A stretch of DNA of 64,000 nt from Arenibaculum pallidiluteum (GTDB lineage: Bacteria > Pseudomonadota > Alphaproteobacteria > Azospirillales > Azospirillaceae): the NCBI RefSeq assembly GCF_017355985.1, contig NZ_JAFIQU010000023.1:1-64000 (forward strand), in the 5' to 3' direction. Both the position numbers and the translations under genes were made by a program. Every line of letters begins with the position of its first letter. Within the stretch, counting starts at the first letter, position 1. The notes below the pieces were generated by a model. That model searched no databases, was not told the origin of the DNA, and worked only from the letters and a program-made list of their open reading frames with translations. Shown here piece by piece: positions 1-11,318 of this stretch.

Positions 1-83
1 CTGCCCGCCACCATCTGGACGGCCGCGGCCGCGCAGAGGGCCGCCGCCAGGAGCGGCCCTCGGCCTAAGGATGTGCTTGTCAC
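1..83 (-). CDS. N-terminal fragment of an exported protein, runs off the window start
   Basis: Reading leftward from a GTG at 83 gives 27 codons open to the window edge. The peptide starts VTSTSLGRG and continues into a Leu/Ala-rich hydrophobic stretch, as expected of a Sec signal peptide. It is divergent to the two-component genes beginning at 228. TctDE-like systems often sit beside a transport gene with an exported binding protein, but only the leader is visible here, so no function is assigned. The call rests on the signal-peptide look and the divergent layout. Confidence 0.35.
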   Translation of the reverse strand, partial: MTSTSLGRGPLLAAALCAAAAVQMVAG

Positions 84-227
84 GTTGATTGCGCCTTATG
101 CTTGGGTCGGGAATGGCGCGGACCCTGCCATCCGTGCCTGAACCGGACCTGAACGCGGCCGCACGGCAACTCAGCTTCGCTTCAGGTTCCCATGAGACCT
201 TGTCGCCGTGCTGACAGGGAGTGAGAC

Positions 228-887
228 ATGCGAATCCTGCTCGTCGAGGACGACCCGCTGATCGGCGACGCCATTCGCGCCCGCCTGACCCGGTCCGGCA
301 TGACCGTCGACTGGCTCCCGGACGGCGCGAGCCTCGAAGGAATCACGGAGCTGGATGCCTTCGACCTGATGGTCCTGGACCTGGGCCTGCCGGACCGCGA
401 TGGCCTCGAGATCCTGCGGGAGCAGCGGGCGGGCGGCCACAGCCTGCCGATCCTGATCCTCAGCGCACGCTACGAGATGGATACCCGGGTCCGCGGCCTC
501 GACCTCGGCGCCGACGACTACCTGGTCAAGCCCTTCGCCATGGAGGAGCTGATGGCCCGCTGCCGCGCGCTCGCCCGGCGCCGCGGCGACCGCCGGCCGG
601 ATCTGCTGCAGTACAGGGACCTGCGGATCGATCCCGGGTCCTTCACCGTGCGGCGCGGCGGCGAGAGCATCACGCTGACGCCGAAGGTCTTCGCGCTGCT
701 GCGCCTGCTCGTCGAGAACCAGGGCCGGGTCCTGACCCGGCATGCCCTCGAGGACCACCTCTATGGCTGGGGCGGGGAGGCCGAGAGCAACACGCTGGAG
801 GTGTTCGTCTCGCAGATCCGCCGCAAGCTCGGCCCCGACCTGATCCAGACGATCCGCGGGGTCGGCTACATGCTGCCGAGGGAATAG
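228..887 (+). CDS. OmpR-family response regulator
   Basis: This 219-residue cytoplasmic DNA-binding response regulator has a receiver domain at residues 1-115 and a winged-helix output domain at about 125-217. The acidic pair D8/D9, the phosphoacceptor D51 (in VLDLGLPD) and the conserved K101 (in LVKPF) are all present. The start ATG at 228 follows a purine-rich stretch (agggagtgag). The kinase gene begins 1 bp after the stop, so the two form a cognate pair. It resembles the TctD/QseB/PhoP group; the target genes cannot be read from sequence. Confidence 0.93.
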   Translation: MRILLVEDDPLIGDAIRARLTRSGMTVDWLPDGASLEGITELDAFDLMVLDLGLPDRDGLEILREQRAGGHSLPILILSARYEMDTRVRGLDLGADDYLVKPFAMEELMARCRALARRRGDRRPDLLQYRDLRIDPGSFTVRRGGESITLTPKVFALLRLLVENQGRVLTRHALEDHLYGWGGEAESNTLEVFVSQIRRKLGPDLIQTIRGVGYMLPRE

Positions 888-888
888 C

Positions 889-2268
889 ATGCCGTCGATC
901 CGCACGCGCCTGCAGCGCAGGCTGGCCTGGCTCATCGCGGCTGTCTGGATCCCGGCATCCGCCCTGATCTGGGTCGCGGTCGCCGTGGAGTACAACGAGT
1001 CATTCCACAGCCGAACCGCCCACACGGCGCAGGTGATGCTGGCCTTCGCCTCGGCACAGCCGGCTTCGCCGACGGTGCTGCCGGTCTTCGAGCAGCAGCG
1101 AAGCTCTGCCTTCGACCTCAACGACTACCTGGTCGTGATCAGCCGGGACGGGCAGCTGCTCTATGCCTCGGAGGCTCTGTCGCCGGGTCAGCTGCTGGCC
1201 CTGCCCAGGAAGGGCAAGGCCCACATCGATGACACTGCGTGGATCGTCGACACCTTCGAGGACGAGCGGACCGGCACGCAGGTCGTGATCGGCTTCGACG
1301 CTTACGAGGACCTGTTCTCCTCGGCGCAGGTCGCCGGCCTGGTGGCGACCTATGTCCTGTGCACGACGGCACTGGTGGCCATCGCCCTGGCCGTGGGCAT
1401 CCGCTCCGGCCTGACGCCGCTCGGTGCCTTCGCCGGGCAGGTCCGAGACCGCAGCGAGGACAACCTCGCGCCGCTGGACGAGGCGGAGGTGCCGAGCGAG
1501 CTGCGTGGGGTCGCTCACGCGCTGAACGGCCTGATGGCACGGCTGCAACTGGTGCTGGAACGCGAGCGCGACTTCGTCTCGAACGCGGCGCACGAGCTGC
1601 GCACGCCGCTGACCGCGATCCGGGCACAGGTGGAAACCCTCGAAGGCGAGCTGCCCGCGAGCATCCGGCCGCGCTTCGCCAAGATCCTGGAGGCCACCGA
1701 CCGGGCCGGCCGGATGGTCGCGCAGCTGCTCGACGTCGCCCGGTCGCAGTCCCTGGATCTGACGCGGAGCCCCGGGAGCCGGTTCGACCTTGTCCAGCTC
1801 GTGCAGTCCGGCGTGGCCGAGCTGGTGCCCTCGGCCAACGAGCGCAATGTGGAGATCACGCTGGAGGCGCCGCGCTCGGCCGCGGTCACGGCTCATCCGG
1901 AACTGCTGGCGATCGTGCTGCGCAACCTCGTCGAGAACGCCGTGAAGTATGCTGCCTCGCCGGGTCGGGTCACCGTGGCGGTCGCGGGCGACCGGCGAGG
2001 CGCAATGGACCTGCTGGTGGAGGACGACGGACCCGGGTTGTCGGCGGACGCGTTCGAGCGCGCCTTCGAACGCTTCCAGCGGCTCGGGCGCTCCGGCGGC
2101 GACGGGGTCGGCCTCGGCCTCTCGATCGTCGCCGAGCTGTGCCGGCGCATGGGTGTCTCCATGGAGCGACTGGAGCCGGGCGTGCTCGGCGGGCTGCGCG
2201 TCCGCCTGCGGTTGCCTTGCGCGCCGGCGCCGGAGCTGCCCGACCACCGGACGTCCTTCTACGGCTGA
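889..2268 (+). CDS. Sensor histidine kinase, TctE/QseC-like
   Basis: This 459-residue membrane histidine kinase partners the regulator just upstream. The N-terminus has a membrane segment (residues about 13-33), a periplasmic sensor region and a second membrane segment at about 147-170. A HAMP-like linker follows. The HisKA motif HELRTPL has phospho-acceptor H235. The ATPase domain has N box NLVENAVKYA, G1 VEDDGPG and G2 GVGLGLS. The periplasmic region resembles the 2CSK_N sensor of TctE-type kinases, which suggests, without proving, control of carboxylate uptake. Confidence 0.92.
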   Translation: MPSIRTRLQRRLAWLIAAVWIPASALIWVAVAVEYNESFHSRTAHTAQVMLAFASAQPASPTVLPVFEQQRSSAFDLNDYLVVISRDGQLLYASEALSPGQLLALPRKGKAHIDDTAWIVDTFEDERTGTQVVIGFDAYEDLFSSAQVAGLVATYVLCTTALVAIALAVGIRSGLTPLGAFAGQVRDRSEDNLAPLDEAEVPSELRGVAHALNGLMARLQLVLERERDFVSNAAHELRTPLTAIRAQVETLEGELPASIRPRFAKILEATDRAGRMVAQLLDVARSQSLDLTRSPGSRFDLVQLVQSGVAELVPSANERNVEITLEAPRSAAVTAHPELLAIVLRNLVENAVKYAASPGRVTVAVAGDRRGAMDLLVEDDGPGLSADAFERAFERFQRLGRSGGDGVGLGLSIVAELCRRMGVSMERLEPGVLGGLRVRLRLPCAPAPELPDHRTSFYG

Positions 2269-2302
2269 GGGCCCCGGGCTCGGGCACCCCGAACCGACCC
2301 TT

Positions 2303-2329
2303 CAGGTCCCGCTGTCTGAATGGGACCTG
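2303..2329. terminator. Hairpin between convergent genes, possible bidirectional terminator
   Basis: CAGGTCCC (2303-2310) and GGGACCTG (2322-2329) form a perfect 8-bp stem with an 11-nt loop, midway between the converging kinase (ends 2268) and parB (ends 2404). There is no clear T tract, so termination efficiency is uncertain. Confidence 0.45.
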
Positions 2330-2403
2330 CAGCCGGGCCTCGGCCTACAGGATGGGGATCGACGGCCCGCCGTCGGATCCGTGGTCATGGATCCAGCGGG
2401 CCC

Positions 2404-3303
2404 TCAGGCACCACCGGAGAGCCGCCGGATCACCTCGTCGAGCTGGTCGAGGTTCTGGTATTGGATGGTCACGGTGCCGCCGGGCCCCTGGGGCCCGATG
2501 GTGACCTTGAGCCCGAGCCGTTCCGTCAGTTCGCGCTCCAGGGCCAGGGTATCGGGGTCCTTCGCCTGGGCCGCCGCGCGGGCGACCGCCCGCCCGGCGG
2601 CGGAGACGGGGTCGGCCTTGGTGGCCTGGGCCTCGCGGGCGAGCTGTTCGACCTGGCGAACGTTCAGCCCCTTCTCGACGACCTGGCGCGCCACCGCCAC
2701 CGGCTCCGGCACGCCGAGCAGCGCGCGGGCGTGGCCGGCGGTCAGCCGCCCGTCGCCGACCATCTCCTTGATGGGGTCGGGCAGGGACAGCAGGCGCAGC
2801 ATGTTCGCGATGTGGCTGCGGCTCTTGCCCAGGGCCTTGGCCAGGTTCTCCTGCGTATGCGCGAACTCGTCCATCAGGCGGCGGTAGCCCTCGGCCTCCT
2901 CGAGCGGCGTCAGGTCCTGGCGCTGGATGTTCTCGATCAGCGCGATCTCGAGCGCCTCGCGGTCGCTCAGCTCGCGCAGGACCACGGGAACCTCGTGGAG
3001 CCCTGCGATCTGCGCGGCGCGCCAGCGGCGCTCGCCCGCGATCAGCTCGTACTCGCTCGGCGATTCCGGATGCCGGCGCACCAGGAGCGGCTGCAGGATC
3101 CCGCGCTCGCGCACGGATTCCACCAGCGCCTGGATCGCCTCCTGGTCGAAGCGCTTGCGCGGCTGGAAGCGGCCGGGGTGAACGAACTCTATCGGCACTG
3201 TCCGCGGCGGACGCCCTGCCGACTCGACCACATCCTCGGCGGCTTCCCCGAACAGGGCGGAAAGGCCCCGGCCGAGGCTCGGGCGACGCTTGTTCTCTTC
3301 CAT
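2404..3303 (-). CDS. parB: Chromosome partitioning protein ParB
   Basis: ParB binds parS, loads as a CTP-gated clamp and works with ParA to segregate the origin region. The 299-residue product has the CTPase/box II motif GERRWRA (90-96), box III ENIQRQDL (124-131), a helix-turn-helix around 150-171 and a C-terminal dimerisation region. An upstream in-frame extension exists, but it overlaps parA in another frame. The start at 3303, giving MEENKRRPSLG, overlaps the parA stop by 1 bp (TGATG) and matches ParB N-termini. Three near-perfect parS sites lie at 4.68, 6.65 and 13.54 kb. Confidence 0.97.
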   Translation of the reverse strand: MEENKRRPSLGRGLSALFGEAAEDVVESAGRPPRTVPIEFVHPGRFQPRKRFDQEAIQALVESVRERGILQPLLVRRHPESPSEYELIAGERRWRAAQIAGLHEVPVVLRELSDREALEIALIENIQRQDLTPLEEAEGYRRLMDEFAHTQENLAKALGKSRSHIANMLRLLSLPDPIKEMVGDGRLTAGHARALLGVPEPVAVARQVVEKGLNVRQVEQLAREAQATKADPVSAAGRAVARAAAQAKDPDTLALERELTERLGLKVTIGPQGPGGTVTIQYQNLDQLDEVIRRLSGGA

Positions 3304-4088
3304 CAGGCGATCAGCCTTCTCTTCTCGCGCTTGAGGACCTCGCCGGCCAGGTGGACGTAGGCCTGGGCGCCTGGGCAGCGGAGGTCGTAGATCAGAACCG
3401 GCTTGCCGTGGGACGGCGCCTCGGAAACCTTCACGTTCCGCGGGATCACGGTCTCGTAGACCTTGTCCCCGAAGAAGCCGCGCACATCGGCCGCGACCAT
3501 TTCCGAGAGGTTGTTGCGCTTGTCGAACATCGTCAGCACGACGCCATGGATGTCGAGGCCGGGATTGAAGGCCCGCTTCACCCGCTCGATGGTGCGGATC
3601 AGGTGTGACAGGCCCTCGAGGGCGTAGAATTCGCACTGGAGCGGGACCATCACCGCATCCGAGGCGACCAGAGCGTTCAGCGTCAGCAGGCCGAGCGCGG
3701 GCGGGCAGTCGATCAGGACATAGTCGAAGGCCAGCGCGCTGTTGGCGAGCGCCTGTCGCAGGCGGTACTCACGGCGCTCCGAGCTCACCAGCTCGATCTC
3801 GGCTCCCGAAAGGTCGACCGAGGCCGTCACGATCGACAGGTTGGGCACGGTGGTCGCCGTCGCAGCCTGCTCGATGGTGATCTCGTCGAACAGGAGCTGG
3901 TAAGTGCCGTACTCGCGCGCCTGACGGTCGATGCCCAGGCCGGTCGAGGCGTTGCCCTGCGGATCCATGTCGATCAGCAGCACACGCTTGCCCACCGCGG
4001 CAAGGGCAGTCGCAAGGTTCACGGCGGTGGTGGTCTTGCCGACGCCGCCCTTCTGGTTCGCTATGGAGATGATGCGGGCGCGTGTCAT
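3303..4088 (-). CDS. parA: Chromosome partitioning ATPase ParA
   Basis: This 261-residue ParA/Soj-type ATPase moves ParB-parS complexes. The deviant Walker A motif KGGVGKT is at 13-19, and LIDMDPQG (near residue 40) and LIDCPPALG (near 120) follow. There is no N-terminal HTH, so it is the chromosomal type. It lies in the conserved leftward order mnmE-mnmG-rsmG-parA-parB and is very probably cotranscribed, with 30 bp between it and rsmG. Confidence 0.97.
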   Translation of the reverse strand: MTRARIISIANQKGGVGKTTTAVNLATALAAVGKRVLLIDMDPQGNASTGLGIDRQAREYGTYQLLFDEITIEQAATATTVPNLSIVTASVDLSGAEIELVSSERREYRLRQALANSALAFDYVLIDCPPALGLLTLNALVASDAVMVPLQCEFYALEGLSHLIRTIERVKRAFNPGLDIHGVVLTMFDKRNNLSEMVAADVRGFFGDKVYETVIPRNVKVSEAPSHGKPVLIYDLRCPGAQAYVHLAGEVLKREKRRLIA

Positions 4089-4118
4089 GGGGCCTCGGAA
4101 GGCGGCTGCGTCAGGTGT

Positions 4119-4748
4119 TCAGGCACGAACGATCCCGGACAGGCGCAGAACACTCGCCCTGGGATCCGATAGGCTTGCCAGCCTCTCGACCTGCATTTTC
4201 CAAGCTTTGGTGGCTTCGGTCAATTCGGCATCCACATTTTGTCCCTTAGGGAACAGACAAAGTGTTCGGGGGCCGACGAACCGTTCGGCCAGGGGAAGCA
4301 GCTCGACCAGAGGGGCGAGCGCTCGTGCCGTAACGATGTCGACCTCGAACGGCGCGACCTCCTCGATCCGTCTCGCATGCACGGTGACGCTCGTGCCGGT
4401 CGCGCGCGCCGCCTCGCGCAGGAAGGCGGCCTTGCGGGTGTCGCTCTCGATCAAGTGAACCTCGGCAATCCCGAGGATCGCCAGCACGAGGCCGGGAAAG
4501 CCGGCCCCGCTGCCGAGATCCACGAGCACCCGCGCCTCGGCCGGGATCAGCGCCCGGAGCTGGGCGGAATCGAGGAAATGCCGCGTCCAGACCTCCTCCA
4601 GGGTGCGCGGTCCCACGAGGTTGATGGACTTCTGCCACTTCGCGAGCACGGCGGCATAGGCTGCCAGGCGATCGCATGTTTCACGTGAAACGTCGGGCAG
4701 GGCGCGCCGCAGCAGCGCGGCGCCGGTCTCAGGCGCCAAGACGCTCAC
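4119..4748 (-). CDS. rsmG: 16S rRNA (guanine-N7) methyltransferase RsmG
   Basis: RsmG (GidB) methylates G527 of 16S rRNA. The 209-residue protein has the class I SAM motif [11 protein letters not shown] near residue 75 and PKGQ near the C-terminus. The start is GTG at 4748, so the 5' end overlaps the mnmG stop by 20 bp, consistent with translational coupling. A parS site (4677-4692) lies inside the coding sequence, where it reads as VSRET near residue 20. That codon choice is therefore constrained by both the protein and partitioning. Confidence 0.95.
   Translation of the reverse strand: MSVLAPETGAALLRRALPDVSRETCDRLAAYAAVLAKWQKSINLVGPRTLEEVWTRHFLDSAQLRALIPAEARVLVDLGSGAGFPGLVLAILGIAEVHLIESDTRKAAFLREAARATGTSVTVHARRIEEVAPFEVDIVTARALAPLVELLPLAERFVGPRTLCLFPKGQNVDAELTEATKAWKMQVERLASLSDPRASVLRLSGIVRA
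4677..4692. promoter_or_regulatory. parS centromere site inside rsmG
   Basis: TGTTTCACGTGAAACG matches the 16-bp palindromic parS consensus TGTTTCACGTGAAACA at 15 of 16 positions. It is within 600 bp of parA. Confidence 0.9.
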
Positions 4749-6597
4749 CCCGGCGTTTCACGTGGCGGAGCAGGGCTGTCAGCGCCGCCGGCGTGACGCC
4801 CGGGATTCGGGCCGCCGCTCCCAGCGTCGCCGGCCGGGCTTGGTTCAGCTTCTGCCGGATCTCGGCAGACAGGCTGCCGATCCCGTCGAAATCCAGATCG
4901 TCCGGCAGGGCCAGAGCCTCGTCCCGGCGGAAGGCCCGGATGTCCGCCTCCTGCCGGTCCACATAGCCGGCATAGCGCCCATCGATCTCGAGCTGCTCGG
5001 CGACATCGGGTCGCAGGGACTCGAGTTCGGGCCAGACCCGCGCCAGACGCGCCAGGTCGATGTCGGGATAGCGCAGCAGGTCGGCGACGCTGCGCCGGAC
5101 GCCGTCCTGGTTCACAGAGAGGCCATGGCGCTGCAGCTCGTTGGGCGTCGCCTGGAGCGAGGCCGCAAGGCGGCGCGCCTCCGCCAGCCCTGCGGCCTTG
5201 TTCCCGAAGGCGGCGGCGCGCGCGCTGCCGACGCAGCCGACGGCGAGGCCCCGCGGCGTCAGGCGCTGGTCGGCATTGTCGGCCCGCAGCAGCAGCCGGT
5301 ACTCCGCCCGGGAGGTGAACATCCGGTAGGGCTCGTTGGTCCCACGGGTCACCAGGTCGTCGACCAGCACGCCGATATAGGCCTCGGCCCGGTCGAGGAC
5401 GAAGCCTTCGCGCCCGCCGCCGGCGGAGAGCGCGGCGTTGATCCCCGCCATCAGCCCCTGGGCCGCGGCCTCCTCGTATCCCGTGGTGCCGTTGATCTGC
5501 CCCGCCAGGAAGAGGCCTGGCGCCCGGCGCGTCTCCAGCGTCGGACGCAGCTCCCGAGGGTCGACGAAGTCGTACTCGATGGCATAGCCCGGCCGGACCA
5601 TGACGGCACGCTCGAGCCCGGGGATCGTCTTCAGCAGCTCCGCCTGGACGTCGCGGGGTAGGGAGGTCGAGATGCCGTTGGGATAGACCGTGTCGTCGTC
5701 CAGCCCCTCGGGCTCCAGGAAGATCTGATGGCGCTCCTTGTCCGAGAAACGAACCACCTTGTCCTCGATGGAGGGGCAGTAGCGCGGGCCAATGCTCTCG
5801 ATCTGGCCGCTGTACATCGGGGCGCGATGCAAGTTGGCGCGGATCAGCGAATGGGCCTCGGCGCTCGTCCAGGTGACGGCGCAGGCGACCTGGGGCGTCG
5901 TGATGCGCTCGGTCAGGGTCGAGAAGGGCGGGGGCGGCTCGTCGCCGGGCTGAGACTCCAGCCCGGCCCAATCGATGGTCCGCCCATCGATGCGCGGCGG
6001 CGTCCCGGTCTTCAGCCGGCCCAGCGGGAAGCCGAGGCGCGCCAGCGCAGCGGACAGGCCCAGCGCGGGCGCCTCGCCCACGCGGCCGGCCGGGGCCCGC
6101 TCCTCCCCGATATGGATCAGACCGCGCAGGAAGGTGCCGGTGGTCAGCACCACGGCACCGGCGGAATAGAGTGTGCCCGATGCGCCGCGAACGCCGGTCA
6201 CGCGCCCGTCGGCATCCGTGACCAGGTCCTCGCAGGCATCGGCCAGCAACGTCAGATCGGGCTGCTCGGCCAGCGCCGATTGCATGGCCTGGCGGTAGAG
6301 CTTGCGGTCCGCCTGCGCGCGCGGCCCCCGCACGGCAGGACCCTTGCTGCGGTTCAGGATGCGGAACTGGATGCCGGCCCGGTCGATCACGCGGGCCATC
6401 AGCCCATCCAGCGCGTCGATCTCGCGCACCAGATGCCCCTTGCCCAGGCCCCCGATTGCGGGGTTGCAGGACATCTCGCCGATGGTCTCGATCCGGTGGG
6501 TCAGCAGCAGCGTCCGCGCACCCAGCCGCGCCGAGGCGGCCGCAGCCTCGCACCCGGCGTGACCGCCGCCCACCACGATGACGTCGAAGCTCTGCAT
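4729..6597 (-). CDS. mnmG: tRNA uridine-5-carboxymethylaminomethyl modification enzyme MnmG
   Basis: MnmG (GidA) is the FAD-dependent partner of MnmE; together they install the cmnm5 or nm5 group at U34 of tRNA. The N-terminus [19 protein letters not shown] carries the Rossmann dinucleotide-binding motif, and the family signature around [14 protein letters not shown] follows at about residues 40-55. The 622-residue length is normal for the family. The frame is open further upstream, but the ATG at 6597 matches the family N-terminus. The longer version would include the parS palindrome in the spacer to mnmE. Confidence 0.97.
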   Translation of the reverse strand: MQSFDVIVVGGGHAGCEAAAASARLGARTLLLTHRIETIGEMSCNPAIGGLGKGHLVREIDALDGLMARVIDRAGIQFRILNRSKGPAVRGPRAQADRKLYRQAMQSALAEQPDLTLLADACEDLVTDADGRVTGVRGASGTLYSAGAVVLTTGTFLRGLIHIGEERAPAGRVGEAPALGLSAALARLGFPLGRLKTGTPPRIDGRTIDWAGLESQPGDEPPPPFSTLTERITTPQVACAVTWTSAEAHSLIRANLHRAPMYSGQIESIGPRYCPSIEDKVVRFSDKERHQIFLEPEGLDDDTVYPNGISTSLPRDVQAELLKTIPGLERAVMVRPGYAIEYDFVDPRELRPTLETRRAPGLFLAGQINGTTGYEEAAAQGLMAGINAALSAGGGREGFVLDRAEAYIGVLVDDLVTRGTNEPYRMFTSRAEYRLLLRADNADQRLTPRGLAVGCVGSARAAAFGNKAAGLAEARRLAASLQATPNELQRHGLSVNQDGVRRSVADLLRYPDIDLARLARVWPELESLRPDVAEQLEIDGRYAGYVDRQEADIRAFRRDEALALPDDLDFDGIGSLSAEIRQKLNQARPATLGAAARIPGVTPAALTALLRHVKRRGERLGA

Positions 6598-6645
6598 GGC
6601 GGCGAATGTAGGGGGTCGGCCCATCCCCGTCAAAGCTGCGTGCGG

Positions 6646-6661
6646 CGTTTCACGTGAAACA
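6646..6661. promoter_or_regulatory. parS centromere site between mnmE and mnmG
   Basis: CGTTTCACGTGAAACA matches parS at 15 of 16 positions and sits in the 116-bp spacer between mnmE (ends 6714) and the mnmG start (6597). Confidence 0.9.
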
Positions 6662-6713
6662 ACGGAAGGCCCGGCCGCACTGAGCCGCCGAGGCGGTCCA
6701 ACCGGACCACTCC

Positions 6714-8033
6714 TCACTTCCCGATGCAGAAGTCCCGGAAGATCACGTCCAGCAGATCCTCGACATCGACCCGGCCCGTGATCCGGCCCAGCGCCCGAAC
6801 GGCCAGGCGCACGTCCTCCGCGGCCAGCTCGGGCAGCGGCGCCTCGAGCGCGCCTGCAAGCGCGCGGCGGCAGTCCTCCAGCGCGGCCCTGTGCCGCGCC
6901 CGCGTCAGCGCCGGCGCCTGGCCGACGCCGAAGCGCTCGGCCACCAGCGCTTCCAGGCGGCCCATCACCGCGGCCACGCCCGCCCCGGTCTTGGCCGACA
7001 GGGCCATCATCCCGTTCGGCACCACCGCCCCGGGATGCGCATCGATCTTGTTCACGACGGCGAGGGTCGACCCGCCCAGCAGCGCCGCCGTGCGCGCGTC
7101 CAGCGCGGGCAGGGCGGCCGCGTCGAAGACGGCGATGCGCAGGTCCGCGGCCTCGGCGCGCGCCAGCGCGCGCCGGATGCCCTCGGTCTCGACGGCATCC
7201 GTCGCCTCGCGGAGGCCGGCGGTGTCGGCCAGCACGACGGGATAGCCGCCGAGGTCAAGGTGCACCTCGATCACGTCGCGCGTCGTGCCGGCGGTCTCGG
7301 ACACGATCGCCGCGTCGCGCCGGGCCAGCGCGTTCAGCAGGCTCGACTTCCCGGCATTGGGCGCACCCAGGATCGCGACGGAGATCCCGTCCCGCAACCG
7401 CTCGCCGCGATGCCCGTCGTCCAGGTGATCCGCGATCTCGCCGGCCAGCGCCTCCAGCACCGGCCGCACGGCTGCGCCGACGCCGCCGGGCAGATCCTCG
7501 TCCGGAAAATCGATCTCGGCCTCGAGATGGGCGAGCGCCCGCATCAGCCGCCCGCGCCAGTCCTCGTAGAGCCGGCCCAGCGCGCCGTCCATCTGCCGCA
7601 GCGCCTGCCGGCGCTGGGCCGATGTCTCGGCATCCACGAGATCCGCAATCGCCTCGGCCTCGGTCAGGTCGAGCCGCCCGTTCTCGAAGGCACGCCGGCT
7701 GAACTCGCCGGGTTCCGCAGGCCGGAGCCCTGGTCGGGCCGCCAGCGCCTCGGCCAGCGCGGCGACGACGGCCCGGCCACCATGGACCTGGATCTCGGCC
7801 ACGTCCTCGCCGGTGAAGCTCGCCGGGCCGGGGAACCACAGGACGATGCCCGTATCGATGGGGTCCCCAGTCCCGGGGTCGCGCAGCCGCGCCAGGCTCG
7901 CACGCCTGGCGGGGGGCAGGGAGCGGCCCGTCAGGGCGGACAGCGCACCGCCGGCCGCGGGGCCGGAGACGCGCATCACGGCCACGCCGCCCCGGCCCGG
8001 CGCCGAGGCCAGCGCGAAGACCGTATCGGTCAC
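6714..8033 (-). CDS. mnmE: tRNA modification GTPase MnmE
   Basis: MnmE is the GTPase/folate-binding partner of MnmG. The 439-residue protein has an N-terminal folate-binding domain, a helical domain and an inserted G domain with P-loop GAPNAGKS, the TAGTTRD switch and DTAG. It ends in the catalytic CIGK motif. The start is GTG at 8033, overlapping the stop of the upstream ferredoxin gene as GTGA, so the two are translationally coupled. Confidence 0.97.
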   Translation of the reverse strand: MTDTVFALASAPGRGGVAVMRVSGPAAGGALSALTGRSLPPARRASLARLRDPGTGDPIDTGIVLWFPGPASFTGEDVAEIQVHGGRAVVAALAEALAARPGLRPAEPGEFSRRAFENGRLDLTEAEAIADLVDAETSAQRRQALRQMDGALGRLYEDWRGRLMRALAHLEAEIDFPDEDLPGGVGAAVRPVLEALAGEIADHLDDGHRGERLRDGISVAILGAPNAGKSSLLNALARRDAAIVSETAGTTRDVIEVHLDLGGYPVVLADTAGLREATDAVETEGIRRALARAEAADLRIAVFDAAALPALDARTAALLGGSTLAVVNKIDAHPGAVVPNGMMALSAKTGAGVAAVMGRLEALVAERFGVGQAPALTRARHRAALEDCRRALAGALEAPLPELAAEDVRLAVRALGRITGRVDVEDLLDVIFRDFCIGK

Positions 8034-8395
8034 GCCGCGGGCTCGACCTGGTCCGGACGCAGCATCAGCCGCTCCACCCGACCGCCCCCTGCGAGATGGG
8101 TCAGCAGGATCTCGTCCACGTCTTCCTCGGACCGGTAGGTGTACCAGACACCCTCGGGATAGATCACCATGATCGGGCCGAGCTCGCAGCGATCCAGGCA
8201 GCCCGCGGAGTTCACCCGCATCCGCCCGCGGATCCGCCCCTCGAGGCCGAGCTCCTTGGCCCGCGCTTTCATGTAATCGCGCAGCCGCTCGGACCCCCGG
8301 GCGGCGCAGGACCCCCGCGGATGACCGGCCGGGCGCTGGTTCGTGCAGCAGAAGACGTGGGCGTCGAAATAGGGCTCAGGATCGCTCACTTCCAC
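8030..8395 (-). CDS. Thioredoxin-like [2Fe-2S] ferredoxin domain protein
   Basis: This 121-residue cytoplasmic protein resembles thioredoxin-like [2Fe-2S] ferredoxins. Cysteines lie at 16, 17, 30, 66 and 70, in FCC...SC and AGCLDRCELGP. Four of them are likely cluster ligands, in the C-x(12)-C...C-x(3)-C pattern. The start GTG at 8395 overlaps the DUF6489 gene by 20 bp; an in-frame GTG two codons later is an alternative. It is part of the mnmE operon; an electron-transfer role is inferred from the fold only. Confidence 0.85.
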   Translation of the reverse strand: MEVSDPEPYFDAHVFCCTNQRPAGHPRGSCAARGSERLRDYMKARAKELGLEGRIRGRMRVNSAGCLDRCELGPIMVIYPEGVWYTYRSEEDVDEILLTHLAGGGRVERLMLRPDQVEPAA

Positions 8396-8636
8396 CAGTC
8401 CTTCCCATGGCCGCGGTCATCTGCGACCAGAAGGCCTTCTGAATCTGCTCGATACCCTGGATGCTCGCGGGCAGCCAGGTCTTCAGCATGGTTTCGGGAT
8501 CCATCGCCTGCAGGTTGGCGCTCAACCGCTCCTGAAGCTGTTGCATCAGGGCGTCCTGCATAGGGCGCACATCGGGGAGCCCCAGGAACTGGCGCGCCTC
8601 CTCCGGCGTGCAATCGACGTCGACCGTGATTTTCAT
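8376..8636 (-). CDS. DUF6489 family protein
   Basis: This 86-residue protein starts MKITVDVDCTPEEAR and matches the small alphaproteobacterial DUF6489 family, of unknown function. The frame is open upstream, but the family starts at MKITVDVDC, so the ATG at 8636 is used. It appears to be the first gene of the leftward run to parB and is divergent from the DUF255 gene, so 8637-8745 should contain promoters in both directions. Confidence 0.8.
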   Translation of the reverse strand: MKITVDVDCTPEEARQFLGLPDVRPMQDALMQQLQERLSANLQAMDPETMLKTWLPASIQGIEQIQKAFWSQMTAAMGRTGGSERS

Positions 8637-8745
8637 CGCCTGACCCTCGGCGCATTCGGGTTGAGCCCGCGCAGGGGCGGGGCCCATCATATAGGTGCCG
8701 GTCGTCCCGCGCAAAGCGGCCCGGCCGCGGGAAGGAGCGCTCGCC

Positions 8746-10812
<2,067 letters not shown>

Positions 10813-10838
10813 GCCCCGCCACCCATCGCTCGACACGC

Positions 10839-11294
10839 ATGGCCCGATTGCCAGTCCCCAGCCCGCTCGGCCCCCTGACGCTGACGGCCTCGTCCGGCGC
10901 GCTGACGGCCCTGGATTGGGGCGATCTCGGCGCCGAGGGGGATGACCCCGTGCTCATGAGGGCGGCGGCGCAGCTCGCCGACTACTTCGCCGAGCGGCGC
11001 CGCGCCTTCGACCTGCCCCTGCGGCCGGCAGGCACCGACTTCCAGCGGCGCGTCTGGGACGTCCTGGCTGGCATTCCTTGCGGGTGCGTCGCGACCTATG
11101 GCGAAGTTGCGCGCCGGGTGGGATCCTCCGCCCGTGCGGTCGGCGGCGCCTGCGGTGCCAATCCGCTGCCCATCGTGATCCCCTGCCACCGCGTGGTCGG
11201 GACCGGCGGGGCAGGCGGCTACTCGGGCCAGGGCGGCCTGTCGACCAAGGAATGGCTGATGCGCTTCGAGGCCGGGGTCCGGACCCTGCTGTAG
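10839..11294 (+). CDS. Methylated-DNA--[protein]-cysteine S-methyltransferase
   Basis: This 151-residue suicide DNA-repair protein removes alkyl groups from O6-alkylguanine. The active-site motif PCHRV has acceptor Cys116, and the HTH region GEVARRVGSSARAVGGA precedes it. The open frame extends much further upstream inside the DUF255 gene, but the family N-terminus fits the ATG at 10839. It follows the DUF255 gene by 26 bp and may be cotranscribed. Confidence 0.92.
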   Translation: MARLPVPSPLGPLTLTASSGALTALDWGDLGAEGDDPVLMRAAAQLADYFAERRRAFDLPLRPAGTDFQRRVWDVLAGIPCGCVATYGEVARRVGSSARAVGGACGANPLPIVIPCHRVVGTGGAGGYSGQGGLSTKEWLMRFEAGVRTLL

Positions 11295-11318
11295 CGCGCG
11301 ACGAAAGGGAGGAAGAGC

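Noticed and set aside
4755-4770. Fourth parS-like sequence (GTTTCACGTGGCGG)
   Set aside because: Only the left half and centre match; the right arm is lost, and it encodes the conserved C-terminus of MnmG.
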